This document shows positions 1 through 11,990 of a stretch of 64,000 nucleotides of DNA, piece by piece. The DNA comes from Antitrichia curtipendula (Eukaryota > Streptophyta > Bryopsida > Hypnales > Leucodontaceae): positions 33,294,001 through 33,358,000 of the forward strand of contig OX579635.1 in assembly GCA_951230915.1 (NCBI GenBank), in the 5' to 3' direction. Below the pieces are notes generated by a model. That model made no database searches, was not told the origin of the DNA, and worked only from the letters and a program-made list of their open reading frames with translations. Within the stretch, counting starts at the first letter, position 1; every line of letters begins with the position of its first letter. The position numbers were made by a program, and so were the translations under genes.

Positions 1-1087
1 TTTTTGAGAACATAGCTTTTGGGGGCAGCTCACTACAAGCGGAGTTCTTATTTGTTTTCTTTCAAATTTTCACACAACATTTTCCCGAGGAGTAGCTTTA
101 AAGCCCAATAATTTTCATAACTTTGACTACATGGTTAAAAAGTTATTGCATGATATATCATTTTCACTACTTGGCAGGCAACCCAGGCAACAAAAAAAAC
201 TTCTTTAAAAATCACTTTTAAAAAAAATTAAAATTTGAAATTGGTTCTTTAGATTTATATGTACGTCGGATGCTTTGAATCATTCCATTCCGATCAATGA
301 GTCAAAAGTTATGAGGATTGTGCCATAACTTTTTCGTCCGGCATCCGATTGAAACAAAAATTATATATCCACAAAGCTCTTGCAAAGCTACACAACCTCA
401 AAAAATCTCAAAAAAATTCACTTTAAATTGAGATCCCCCGAGGGGACACGTAGGGCTTTAAGGATTAATGAGATTAAAGTTATGAGGAGTTTTAGTTTGA
501 GGGTAGTTATGGAATCTCTACTCTAAAATAAACTTTGAAGTCCTTTATTTAACTTGATTTTCAATAATTTGAAAAAAAATAAAAACATTGGGTGTAGATT
601 GTTTATTACAACATTATAATTGATGGGATTGGCATTTTTCAATTTCATAAATAAATTCTTGTCAATTTAGTGTTTTGAATCATTCTCTACCTCTTCCTAC
701 TTACTATTTTTTTCCTATATGTTGTACAATTCCAAATGATCTGAAATTTTTCAAGCATGTAGCCAATTTGCCTTGAAGAATAAATCCAAAGAGTAACCAC
801 CATTTTGGACATTTTTTCATACGAATGTGACCTTGTGAAGGGCAGCTGCCCGTTTTTTCGCAGGGACAAAAAAAGGATTTTTGTCAATTCAAACGCTATT
901 ATCTTGCAATCCACATGGTGGAAAATTCTGAATTTTTTTTCACATCTTCTTAAAAAATTTTACTACAAGATCCTATGGTTTCAAGTGTCCAAATTTATTT
1001 ATTTTTCTAAAATTTGGCACTAGTATTAGAAATGGCAGTTTTGGAGCGGTTTTGGTGAAAACATAGTCAAAATCCTTTAGGGGTTAA
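1..1087 (+). repeat. TTAA-bounded repeat, family B, copy B1 (left end outside window)
   Basis: The end reads CCTTTAGGGGTTAA (TTAA at 1084-1087). Its internal phrases recur in copies B2-B5: a stretch around 730-830 (AAGCATGTAGCCAA, CCATTTTGGACATTTTTTC), the phrase CTTGCAATCCACATGGTG, and the terminal phrase GGTGAAAACATAGTCAA. Comparison with B4 (starting at 42327) shows that only about the first 35 bases lie outside the window. Inference: a non-autonomous, TTAA-targeting element. The short ORFs inside are discussed among the findings. Confidence 0.65.
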
Positions 1088-3298
1088 AACCAGTTTCAAT
1101 AGAAAATTCATTTTTTTATACATGAAAACTATCAAAAATTTTATATATCAATTTTGTCATAGAATAAATGTAGCTCGGTCGTGAAATTTGACTTACAAAT
1201 AATTTCTAGAGGTGTTTTGGATGTAAAAATTAAAAAAATGCTTCTTAAAAAAATATATGTTTTCATTAATAATTTCAAAAATTATAGCTATGATAATTTT
1301 TTTGTAAAACAAAGTGAAAATTTTCATAATGATTGACAGTTCACAATGTCATGCAACAAAACTACAAAATTGATATTTGAACACAATTTAAAATCTTTTT
1401 CCTTAACACAAATTAAAAGGAAAATTTTAGCTCAAACATGATGTTTGACTATTTCACAATGGGTCTACTCCTTTAGGGGTTAACTTATTGGTTCATACTA
1501 GAAGGACCAACGTTGCTAGCATGTGAGCCAAGAAATGCAAGCCTACAAGCCTTGAGCCACCATATGTGTACATTGTAGTAATTAATAATATAGTATAAAC
1601 AATTTTTTTTGTGTTCAACTGTAAATAGATAATCAGTTGACTATGGTAATAGTTTAATATTCAATATAAAATAAAATGTTGAATTTAAAAAATTTCAAAT
1701 TGGAATAGAAACTAGACTCATTAAGCTTCATTTCCTTTAAATTCCAAAAAGATCCTTTACATGGCTCAAATTAAGGTCAAGAGCAAGGAGGTAGGAATTG
1801 CCAAATACAATAGAAGGGGTTTTTTGTGATCCGTGGCTTACAATTCCTCATTTTTAGTTAATTTTTGGACATCCCCTAATGCTTTTTTTGTGTGTGTGTG
1901 TGTTATGACAAGGAGAATCTTCTCTACCAACTCTCCTCCAAAATTGGATGAAAACATGACGTTTTACATCCTCAAATAAAATTTTCTTTTGTCATCCCAA
2001 AGCCACATCTTGGAGCCTCTAGAGTTCTTGGATTAACCCTCGAGTGCCCAAGCCTTTCCAAGTGTGTTATTCCTAATGAAGCAAGTTGATTTTTTTTTCA
2101 AAATATAATTGTAAAGATTTTTATAGAGTTTGCTTATTAATGTGGAGACCAATTTCAAGTGTGAAATTGCATGGTCGTTGTGAGATTATAACAAGAAAAA
2201 TGTATATAATATAAATATATATATATATACTATTTTTAGTATATTGTCCCTCTCCACAATGTTTGAAATATATGCATATTTAAGAGTTTGTTGGGATAAG
2301 AGGTGACATGAACAACTAGACATTGTGTTAGTATACTAAAATGCACTTCCAAAAACCTTAAGTTCATATGAAGTGCTAAAAAAACCCTTACACAATCCAC
2401 CTTGCAATTGTTGAAATGCAATTTTTTGGGGGGTAAAAATTACAAATAACTCTAAATCAACACTGGCATGAACAATGAAATTTAACGTAACGGTGAAAAT
2501 AATGAAAACATTTTTTCCATTAGGGCCATATTCAAAGTATATGCAAACTTCAATTTTTTCTTTGGTTGGTTAATTCAGCCTACTACAAGTTGGAGCATTG
2601 TGATGGGCTACCCCCCCTTCTGCCGCTGCTGTCACCTTAACATTCGCAAGCACTTACTGCACTCCTGCAAATTCGCAAGACAAGTCTGGAGCTTCTTCTT
2701 AAAGATCTGCCAGTCCCTTGGCCTTTACGCTCGTCTCATTTTTTCCCCTCTGCTTTTTTTTTAATGGTCACCTCCCTTTTCAAAAAAATAAAAAAGTATA
2801 TGGATAAGTACAATCTTTTAGATCTCAAATCAAATGAAATTGTTAAACAAGCTTTATTCTTTCACTAATGATACATAATTATATGCCTTTGAGGATCTCT
2901 CAAAAATCAGATATTTATCTTTTTAGTGAAAAATAGAACTTTTTAATCCTTAACCTTCAATACTACTTGTAAATTTTTTTGAAATGGTCAAAAGAATTTA
3001 ATTGCTCATACCAAAATGAGCTTGAAATTTTGGATCAACCATATATGGTGGTTTGGCACAGCTTTATGGGTTGAACAAGTTTGGTATCTTTCAAGGAACT
3101 GTGCCGCCTCATAATTCCAACGCTACAATAAAGATCATTAGAGGGTTAATTGTGAACATTTTAAAGTCTCTTAGTGCAAGAAAAATGATTTTTTGCTTGA
3201 AGAGTTTTCACATGCCTATTTGACATCTTTTTTTTTTTCTAATGCCTAGACGTAACCATCCATACAAGCCGGACTAGTTATACTCTTCTTCCCTTCAT
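1088..3298. other. AT-rich spacer with repeat remnants, no gene seen
   Basis: A second repeat end (CTCCTTTAGGGGTTAA, TTAA at 1480-1483) suggests another partial TTAA-bounded element at about 1084-1483. A segment near 1500-1560 (AGCCTACAAGCCTT) recurs at about 35100-35150. A GC-richer stretch at about 2580-2760 is unlike its surroundings but carries no readable product. A short GT run lies near 1889. No coding sequence is supportable. Confidence 0.4.
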
Positions 3299-4207
3299 TT
3301 AACCCATTGCTCCTTTAGGGGACAAAATGGATTTTGGGTAGACTCTTGTGGTCTCAATGTTTGTTGTATTTTTTTGAATTTTTTTGGTAAAGATATTAAA
3401 ACACATTAGCTTTCCAAAATATAATTTTTATTTCATCGAAGCTCGAGAGCAAAAGTTATGGCAAATGAAGCCCTTATTTTAGTTCAATGGGCAGAAAAAA
3501 ACTTTAAAAAACTTTGAAGTAAATTTATTGTGTTTTTTGAATAGATTCTATTTTTATGTACAGAAAAATCTTTGATTTAATCCATTTGGATTTGTTATGT
3601 GAAAATTATGGACAATCTTGTTTTTTGGACAATCAAAGCATTTTCTTGAAAAAATGGCTTGTAGGGTTTATTTTTTGCCTCAATTTAAAAAAAATTCAAA
3701 ATAAAATGTTTCACAAAATTGAAATCTCTTGCTTGAACAATCTCACTATTGAGATTAGTGTATTTCAATTTTATTGTAGAGCTATTAACAATTTAGATTT
3801 TCCTTCAATCTTTAATCTATATTTACTTAACAATCTTAACAAAATTAAATTAATTAACTAATTAATTTTTTTCTGGACTCTCAACTCAATTCTTTATCAT
3901 ATAAATTTAAAAATTCAAAATTATTAGAGAAAAAAGTATAAGTTATGAAGATTCAAAGCCTCAAAATGTAGTTGAGCAAGGTGCAAAAAAAATGGTTGAC
4001 TTCACTTTAATCACAAATATCTTGCAATCTACATAGTCAAAGTTTGTGAAATTTCTTCCACACATTCTTATACTAGTCTAATAAAAGATTCTATCATTAA
4101 CTATACATAAAAAACATTTTAAATTATAATTTTTTGCTATGTGCTATAAAAATGGCAGTTTTGAATGTTTTTTGATGGAAAGAAGACCTTGGGACTTTAG
4201 GGATTAA
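3299..4207 (+). repeat. TTAA-bounded repeat, family A, copy A1
   Basis: The element starts TTAACCCATTGCTCC, followed by GGGGACAAAATGGATTTTGG, and ends CTTGGGACTTTAGGGATTAA. It is 909 bp, almost the same length as the reverse copy A4 (910 bp at 52938-53847). The internal phrase AACAATCTCACTATTGAGAT is shared with the other A copies. TTAA lies at both ends. The 101-codon ORF at 3556-3861 is AT-rich repeat sequence with no recognisable domain. Confidence 0.65.
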
Positions 4208-5960
4208 TGTGCATGGTTCTTTGAAGAAGAAAAAAAATTTGGTGCTTTTTAGATGAGCTTATATTAACCTTTAAATGATGTTGAGGACGTTTTTCAACCA
4301 ATGAATGACAAAGAATCTCTTTATGTAGGACAGAAGTACAGCTATTCATTTTCCAAATTTTGTGTGAAAAATGAAGGTCTTCTAAAGTAGTTTGACTTGC
4401 AATGAGTGCTTTTTCATTTTTAAAGCCAACTTTTTATATGCTAGCAAAATAGATGATTTCCATGGTCATCAGCTCGTCCTTTAACCTTGGAATGCCACTG
4501 GCACCATTATGTAGTACATGGATGACAATCCAATGAAATGTAAAGCTATTGGAAGCATTTTTTCATCTCTGTTTTTCTTATTGACCTTTCATGTTGTGTT
4601 ATGAAGAGTATCTAATTGAGTTTGTATTCTTGAAATGTTTTGTTTTTTTACGTAAATGGGAAGTTAGTAAAAAAAACGGATCACAAAATATGCTATTTTA
4701 GTGTATCATGGAAAGTTGTTGCTCCTTGCTCTTAATCTAAATTTTTTTCACAAAAATGATATTTTTTGAGTTTAAGTCCAACTAGCAAAACAAAGTTCAT
4801 TTACTCTAGTTTCTATTCTAATTTGAATTTTGAAAAAATGCTAATATTGATTATTTTATTGCAATTTGAAGTTTGGATGTATTTTCAATGCTTGTTGAAT
4901 TCTAATTATAGAATGACATGGAAATTGAATTTACACTATGATGTTTGTCATTGTAATATACACACATGGTGAGTTTTTGTGATTTTTTTAAATAATTTTC
5001 TATTCGATGTGATTTTTCTTCACTTTTTCTTTAAAAATTCACAACAAAATTAATTTTCCACAAAAAATCTAAGTTTTTTGTGAAGTAAAGAAGACATATA
5101 ATTGATCTTTGAAATATAAATGGGTCAAATCACACTCAAAGGTATTGTTGGAATTACTTTGCTAGGACAGAACTTGAGTCCTTTTTTTTAACTTTTAAAG
5201 CTATAAATTATTTTGATGTTGCCATATAATTTTTTAAGCAAGAGAAATATATATGTTGCAACCTCGGTTACAAACTCAAGGTTTCAGAAGATAAACCAAC
5301 AATGCACGAGAAGGGGACTGATACATTAACTTATCATACATTCAGCTGAAGTGCTTTTGAAAAGCAGTGCAAATGGTAGCTTCACTAGTTTGTGTCTTTT
5401 GAGCACAATGGTGACAAACTACCATTTTTGCCAATCAAGTAATGCACTTGTGAAATGAATGAATTACTTAATTGTGCTTGTGAAATACATTTTATACCCA
5501 CCCCACCCTACATTTATATTTTTCTGGAAGTTGTTGTAATTGCAATTGATATGAGATATAGTACATGTTGTCAATATTTGTATTGCATGGCCCACATCAA
5601 TCCCCATATGTATACATCATATCATATTAATACACTATATATATACTATTCACGTGTATTTTGTATATTGTATTATATAAATATCCATATCATATCTTTA
5701 TCAAATTTGTAAATCCTAATCTCGTCGACCAAGATCATCTCTCAGGATGGCACAATCAACGGCGACAGTTTTTTTTCAATACTGCAGATTGATGACATTG
5801 GAGGTGTGTGTGTGTTTTTTCCATATGTAGATCAATGGTTGCAGGGGGGTTACATTAAGGGGGACTTTGGGACTTGAACATAGTTGTTTGCATTTTTTGC
5901 GCATATTGTCAGTTGTGACTTGTGGGCGCTAGATTACCCACCCTTGGTAATAAAGCGAAC
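4208..5960. other. AT-rich spacer, no gene seen
   Basis: Only short low-complexity ORFs are present (for example 4766-4972 and 5455-5712), with no recognisable domain or splice context. Some phrases resemble interiors of the family A/B repeats. Nothing else can be supported. Confidence 0.4.
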
Positions 5961-6668
5961 ACCGACCAGGTTCTATGCTTTTATCCACTTTTTTAATATA
6001 TGGGGGTGTTGTGAGCATGGTCCACTGTGCTTTCCAAGCAATGGATTTTTTTGCTAACATTTCCTAAGTGTCGTGGATGGGTAGCGAAAATAACTAGAAA
6101 TGCATGTGGTAACTCACAGGTTAACTGCAATGATCAGGGGTGATAGTGAATTCTTACTCCCTAACTATCTATCCTATTTCTAGGGTTGACTAGGTGGTTG
6201 GCGTCATTTCTAACGTCCCTAACTACGCAAAAGGAAAACCCTTACATTCCTTCCATGAACCCCTAAGACTATCGTTGTGTTTTGACACTCCACTTGAAAG
6301 TTCTATTTCTAAAGACTAATCCTAAAGCTCAACTTTACTCTAATTTTCAACCTCTAATTGTAACTCTAGATTTTTACTCCTTAGTGCTAACTCTAAATTC
6401 TAACTTCCAAATTTGACTCTATGTTTTGACCTTTATTCTCGTTTTTTACTCCTAAATTAACTCTAGAATTTACCCTCGAAGTTTAACTCTATCTTTTGAT
6501 TTTTGATCCTAGGTTTTTACTTCTAGAATTGACTCTACGATTTAACTTCTACTTCTAATTTTTACTTCTACTTTGAGCGTTGATTTTACTCTAACGCTTC
6601 TCAATTGATTCTAAAATTTAACTCTTAACCTACCCTAAGATTTGACTTGAGAATTTGACTCCTAGATT
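5961..6668. repeat. Low-complexity block rich in TAACTCTAGATTTTTAC-like units
   Basis: From about 6300, short irregular variants of a unit like AACTCTAGATTTTTACTCC repeat. The same texture resumes at about 7930-8110, after the CACTA element. The two parts therefore were one block before the transposon inserted. No coding potential is seen. Confidence 0.5.
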
Positions 6669-7926
6669 CACTAGAAGAAAAACGTGTCTGGCACAACCCA
6701 CTACTATGCAACTAGTGTCCTATACAACTATCCTGCAACTGTAATCCTCTCTATATGCACCAAATTTGACAACTAGGTTGTTTAGTCGCAAAGTAGTCAT
6801 AGAATGAAGTGTAGGGTTACAGGATTGTAACAGAGTTGGCAATTAGAATTACTATGAGGTATTCTACATCCAGTTTTCATCACAATTGTCGATGTGGACA
6901 ACTCTACGCATCGTGGAGTCCACTGTGGCAAACCACAATCACATATTATCTACATTTGACCACAATTCGACTAGAAAACGACTAGAAAACAACTAGTTTG
7001 CGACTAGAAACAACTATAGTTTGACTAGAAAACGACTAGACTGCAACTAGAAAACAACTATAGTTCGACTAAAAAATGATTAGATTGCAATTAGAAACAA
7101 CTAGAATTTGTAAATGACAACTCTGTTACACTCTTGTAACCCTACACTATTACAGAGCTTCTCAGTGACTAGATTGCAACTACAGAATGACTAGGAAACA
7201 ACTAGAATTTTCTAGAATTCTTTTGGTTGTTTTGTAGTGATTTTCTAGTCGTTTTCTAATTTGTTTCCCGATTATTTGTCTTATAGCAATTGTCCCATAT
7301 CAATTGTCAAGAGTACCATTAGGTTAGACATATAAGACTTGTAAGTTGTTGTATTCTTATGTAATGAATTCCCTTAGTAGAATTTTAAGATTTCTATTAG
7401 GTGTAGATTTCTACAAATTGTAGGTTTCTACAAACTGTAAAAATCCAAGAATTTTTAAATTACATAATTTCCTAAACCAATGAAATCTTTTAAATCTAAA
7501 TATCTGAAATCTAAAATATAATTTAGATTCGTAATATCCAAAATCTACAAATCATTAAGATTAAAATTTTAAAATCTACAAATCTACAAGTCGCAAACAA
7601 GTTACAAACAAGTCACAAATGAGTCGCCAACAAGTCGCAATAGAATCACAGATAAGTTGCAAACAAGTCGCACAACTCATCGATTGAATGACCGACGTCT
7701 CGTGACAGCGAATACACATAAGCGACCACGTTAGAAAAGGCCGTCGATGAAGTTCAAACTATGCTGCCGGATGAAAACAGATTCACTTCATTTTGCGACT
7801 CTAATTTTTATGCGACTTGTCCACTGCAACTACGGACCTCTAGATTATCCCATGTCGCAAATTAGTTACACAACTCAAAAAGCAGTTGCTCTTTGCAATC
7901 ACAGAACCCCTCATTTTCTTTTAGTG
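6669..7926. mobile_element. Non-autonomous CACTA (EnSpm-type) DNA transposon
   Basis: The left end is CACTAGAAGAAAAACG. The right end, read on the minus strand, is CACTAAAAGAAAATGAGG. CACTA termini followed by a run like AAGAAAA are the signature of plant CACTA/EnSpm elements. A perfect 3-bp target duplication, ATT, flanks it (6666-6668 and 7927-7929), as expected for this superfamily. At about 6960-7260 there are many short units of the type GACTAGAAAACAACTAG in both orientations. At 7590-7680 there are AAGTCGCAAACAAGT-like units. These resemble the subterminal repeats that bind CACTA transposase. At 1258 bp it has no transposase gene, so it would depend on a TNPA/TNPD-type enzyme encoded elsewhere. 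Confidence 0.82.
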
Positions 7927-8215
7927 ATTACACTTCCAAATTAACTCTAATCGTTTTACTTTCCAAAGTTAACTCTAGATTTTTAACAGCTAATTAGTTC
8001 CTTGTTTAAATCCTAGATTCTTTTTCTAATCTAAATCCCTAATTTCCGTCCATGGTTCCTTTTGGATGAAATTTTACTTCAATTCCCTCGTTTTTTCTTC
8101 ACTACTTAACTTATCCTAACATGGTTGATTTGAAGCCAAATCCTAAGTGTAAGATGTTTTCGGAAACCTCTATCCCTAATCTAGAAACTTTTGAATCTAA
8201 ACTCTTATTTTGCAC
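7927..8215. other. Spacer between CACTA element and Ty3 LTR
   Basis: This continues the TAACTCTAGA-like low-complexity host block interrupted by the CACTA insertion. Its last bases, GCAC (8212-8215), form the left copy of the Ty3 target duplication. The 77-codon ORF at 8121-8354 runs into the LTR and is not credible. Confidence 0.4.
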
Positions 8216-8496
8216 TGAAAACACACAATTTAACACACCTCTTGATAATATAATTTTATTCCCTTTTATTTATATCAAAAGCTATCACAAGTATATCCTT
8301 GAGTGCCCTCCTACATATTTTCCTATGTCTTCCTCTACTATCATGTCTAGCTAACACCCTCCTTATAAAGAAGGCAAACCGCATGATGTGCCAAGAATGG
8401 CAACCACCTGGCAGTTCTCCCTAGTTGGTTTGGAGAGTGCACGTAAATGTGAGAAAGGATGAAAGGTTGGGGATGATGCCAAAATTCATCGTATCA
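8216..8496 (-). repeat. 3' LTR of the Ty3 element
   Basis: 281 bp. On the minus strand it starts TGATACGATGAATTTTGG and ends GTGTTTTCA. It matches the 14788-15068 copy over its full length, with a few substitutions (for example GCATGATG here, GTATGATG there). Confidence 0.92.
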
Positions 8497-9750
8497 TCTC
8501 CTCCCCAGTTTCTGTCACAGTGCTAGTGGATTGAAACTGATGCTTTCGTTCGATGAACGCTTTAAGCTTGGATCCATTGTAAATCTTCTTCATAATTACT
8601 CCCTCATGTGTGTTGATCTTGTAAGAACCATTGTTAAAGGCGCGATGCACAACATATGGCCCTTGCCATTTTGGTTTGAATTTCTGCCCATGCTGCTTGA
8701 CCAACCAATGATTGATCATCATAACTAAATCTCCTTGTTGAAATTTGATTGTTTTCTTGCACCCATCATGCTTGCTTTTTCGCCTGTTTTGGACCGATTC
8801 ATATACCTGGAGCGCACGACGTCGTGATTTGTCAAGCTGTTCAAGCATATCCACTCGTGCCTAGATTGACTCCTTATCTCCAAGTTCATGTCAAATTGCC
8901 GTGCGCAGCAAAGTCAACTCCAATTCGATTGGGAATAAAGCTTCGAAACCAAAAGCTAGCTGAAATGGTGTAAAACCAGTGGATGTTTTGAAAGCGGTCC
9001 GATACGACCACAATGCTTCACTCACGTGCAAATCCCACTCTCTGCGTTTGTCCATGGCCACTTTGCCTATTATTCCTGCAAGTATGCCATTAGTTCGCTC
9101 TACCAATCCGTTTGCTTGAGGGTAGTAAGGGCTGGCTCGTTTGTGCTTTACTGACATTTTTGAGAGTAGCTCGTCTACCAAATCTTTCACAAAGTGAGTT
9201 CCTTGGTCTGTAACAATCTCCAAAGGGCATCCATATCTGCAAATTATTTGATTAAAAATGAACTCAGCTGCCGTCTTCTTATTGCACTTTCGAACGGGCG
9301 CCGCTTCTACCCATTTGGATAAATAATCTGTTGCAACAATTAAATATTCGTTCTTTTAGCGATGAGTGGAAGCGGCCCGACAAAATCCACTCTCCACTTC
9401 TCGAAAACTCCCGTGGGATATATTGGATGAAGTTCTGAATATGTAATGACTCGCTTGCTGAATAATTAACAAGGTATGCAGCTACAACAGAATTGATTGC
9501 AATTAGCGGGGAGTGTTAGCCAGTACAGCCTTAACTGTAAGATTTTTCTTGCTGTGATGTTGGTAGCAAAGTGTCCTCCGCAAGCCCCCTCATGGCAACA
9601 TTCAAGCGTCTTTCGAGCTTCTTCAGCGTTTATTGCTCTCCTAAGAATTCCATCTTTACCAATACAATATAGCTTGTCACCTACTAGCGTATACATTTGA
9701 CTTTGTCTACGAATCGTTTGTCGTTGTTGGGGCGTTGAATTGATAGGCAA
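8486..9750 (-). pseudogene. Ty3 integrase region, broken
   Basis: Three fragments in different frames make up an integrase. At 9466-9750 lies the zinc-binding N-terminus: a histidine-bearing CCHEGACGGHFA stretch, then CSCIPC. At 8891-9223 lies the catalytic core, with DQGTHF carrying the second acidic residue and VERTNG the final glutamate; between them is SPYYPQANG. At 8486-8854 lies the C-terminal part with KFKPKWQGPYVV, the GPY/F-type module. The first catalytic aspartate should fall at 9224-9465, where the frame is interrupted. No chromodomain follows. The family inserts cDNA into the host genome; this copy is inactive. Confidence 0.88.
8497..8506 (-). promoter_or_regulatory. Polypurine tract of the Ty3 element
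   Basis: On the minus strand GGGGAGGAGA directly precedes the 3' LTR. This is the usual position of the RNase H-resistant primer for plus-strand DNA synthesis. Confidence 0.75.
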
Positions 9751-9786
9751 AATGAGATTCTGTAGGTAATTGATGATATTCTCATA

Positions 9787-10503
9787 TCAGACATTGCTTG
9801 TGTCAGGTTCGTTGGTAAGAAGATAACATTCCGGGTCATCCGAAAGTTCTCCATATTCACTCATCGGCGGATGTCCTAGCTCCAACAGCAAACCTGCATG
9901 AGTTGCTCTTGACCCTTTTACTGCTTTGATGTCTAGGTCATAAGATTGTAGAGCAGCCATTAATCTTGCAAATCGTCCTTCCGGATCCTTTTGTTGCAAT
10001 AATTGTTTTAATCCTTCAATGTCACTTTGCACCAAAGTTGCCTGATTACTTGACAATAAATAATGTTTGAATTTCATACAAGCAAATAATATCGCTAATC
10101 CTAATTTCTCGAGAGGAGCGGATTTGACCTCGTACGAAGTCATTAGTCTGCTTGCGTAATATATAGGGTGAGCTCTCCCAGCCTCGTCGTTTTGGAGTAG
10201 CACCACCGCAACGGCATATTCCGTGGCGGACGGATTTATAATGAACTGCTTGTCCCATTGTGGACTTCTAACTATGGGATCACTTGCCAGTCTTTCCTTG
10301 ATATAGGAAAATGTCCGTTCACATTGATCGCTCCAGATAAAGGGAATAGTCTTGTTGGTCAGCGCACTTATGGGCCGCCCAATGCCTGCTAAATTCGGTA
10401 TAAAGCAATTGTGATATATTGTAGTTCCCCAGAGTTTAGCAATCTGTTGGCGTGAGATAGGCTGAGACATCTCTAGTATTCTCTTTACTTTGTCAGGATC
10501 CAT
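9787..10503 (-). pseudogene. Ty3 RT connection and RNase H region
   Basis: A 238-codon open segment begins in the RT thumb/connection (MDPDKVKRILEMSQP, then FIWSDQCERTFSYIK). It continues into RNase H with the HPIYYASRLM and PLEKLGLAILFA blocks that are typical of Ty3 elements. The expected first catalytic aspartate is replaced: the local sequence is FIINPSATEYA where members usually have an aspartate in place of N. The gap to the upstream RT segment (10504-10626) contains a frame break. Confidence 0.85.
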
Positions 10504-10626
10504 GCGTAGGCCCCCACTGAAATCTATGTGTCCTAGAAGCGGGCCTTCCTCAAAACCAATCCTATATTTCTCGGGAGATAAGGAGCATCCATGTTCACGT
10601 AGGATTTGAAACGAGGCTCTAACTTG

Positions 10627-11553
10627 CTAAACGTGACTGATACGGCCACCATAGACAGCAAAATCATCAAGGTAGACACGGATGAATTTGCCAATATATG
10701 GCCCAAAAATCTTTAGCTGCACTCTTTGAAATGTGCCTCCAGTGTTGCATAAGCCAAAAGGCATTCTTAAATAAGCAAAAGTGCCCCAAGGAGTAGTAAA
10801 AGTAGTATATAAGATGATGTCTTTGTGTACCTTTACTTGGTGATATCCGATGTAGCCATCGCAAAATGTATACATTTGATGCCCAGCCACCTCGTCCAAA
10901 AGCTCATCAATGTGAGGCAAGGGCTGGCGGTCTTTTTTCGTAAACTTATTTAGTGCTCGATAATTCACGCACACTCGCCACTTTCCTCCCTTTATGGGTA
11001 CAATTACCACTGGTGAGACCCACTCCGTATTCTTCACTTGCGTGATGAAACCCCCTTCTAACAAACGGTCCAGCTTTGCTCTTAGCACACTCATTTTTTT
11101 CAGGTGCCATGCGCTTTTGCCTGGTCCGTACAGTTTAGCCTCTGGTATCAATTCAATTTTATGTTCTTCTAAGGTGATCGCTGGAAGGTTGCGGTGTCTG
11201 GATACAAAGAGATCAGAAAACTCGGTAACTAGTGCTTCCAGCTCAGTACGTTCCGACGAGGTCAATGTGGGTCCAAATTTAAGCTTGCTCAAGATTTCTT
11301 CCTTTCTTGAGGGCACGACTTCAGTATCTTCAAGATGTTGTATGGAGTGGCCCACCACTTGCGGAAGCACATCCACAACGTACAATTCGGCCTCTGAGTC
11401 GTCTGATTCATCGCTGCTTGACAAGTCTGAGCCCGATGAAAACTCGTCTGTGGCGTCCGTGATGTCATCTTGTGTCGTTCCTTCTGATGAGCTGGAGTAA
11501 GAATCCGGCACGACTTGGATGCTGACACGATTGATTGCCGAGCCAATCTTCAT
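10627..11553 (-). pseudogene. Ty3 reverse transcriptase region
   Basis: The longest open segment of the element (308 codons). After an acidic serine-rich linker (about residues 15-60) come the RT blocks: HKIELIPEAKLYGPG, SPVVIVPIKGGKWRVCVNYR, the first catalytic aspartate in CDGYIGYHQV, MPFGLCNTGGTFQR, and the catalytic YLDD in RVYLDDFAVYG. These blocks and their order are diagnostic of Ty3 RT. The usual NAP[AS]TFQR is altered to NTGGTFQR. The frame ends at 10627, before the thumb. Confidence 0.92.
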
Positions 11554-11586
11554 CTTGCCTTTTTTCCAATAATTTACAGCACGCAG

Positions 11587-11835
11587 CTATGACCGGCCCA
11601 AAATCATTGGATATCCTACCTTGCCCGTCGATATGTCCAAATCATGAAAGTCTATCTTTACTGTCACTCCATTCACTGTCACCGGTACTTGACTAATGAG
11701 ACCCAGCGACCTGACACACCTTTGGTCTGCGACCTTGAGGCGAAGAGATGATGACTTGTTCGGTGTCAGACCAACGTCCTCCATGAACCATGACGAGATG
11801 ATGTTCATTGCCGCATCGCCATCAAGAAGGCACCC
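11587..11835 (-). pseudogene. Ty3 aspartic protease remnant
   Basis: Upstream of the 73-codon open segment (11587-11808), the minus strand encodes GCLLDGDAAMNIIS. This is a retropepsin active-site loop with the usual small residue after DG changed to D. It is followed by VTVNGVTVKIDFHDLDI and VGYPMILGRS, typical of the C-terminal half of LTR-element proteases (usually ILGRPWL). The protease would cut the polyprotein. The altered active-site loop and frame breaks indicate loss of function. Confidence 0.75.
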
Positions 11836-11990
11836 ACCAACATCATGACCGTTTATGGTGGCTTGTACTTGTGGTGATTAAAGATCTCCTTTGTTTTGTC
11901 CGCAACATTAACCTCGACTGTAGACTTGCATCGACGTACATTGATCCCTTGACGAAGCTCGCGACGTAAAGATGGACACTTCGCAACCAA

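Noticed and set aside
10994..11500. Plus-strand 168-codon ORF
   Set aside because: It is antisense to the Ty3 reverse transcriptase and its acidic linker, has no domain, and is a shadow frame.
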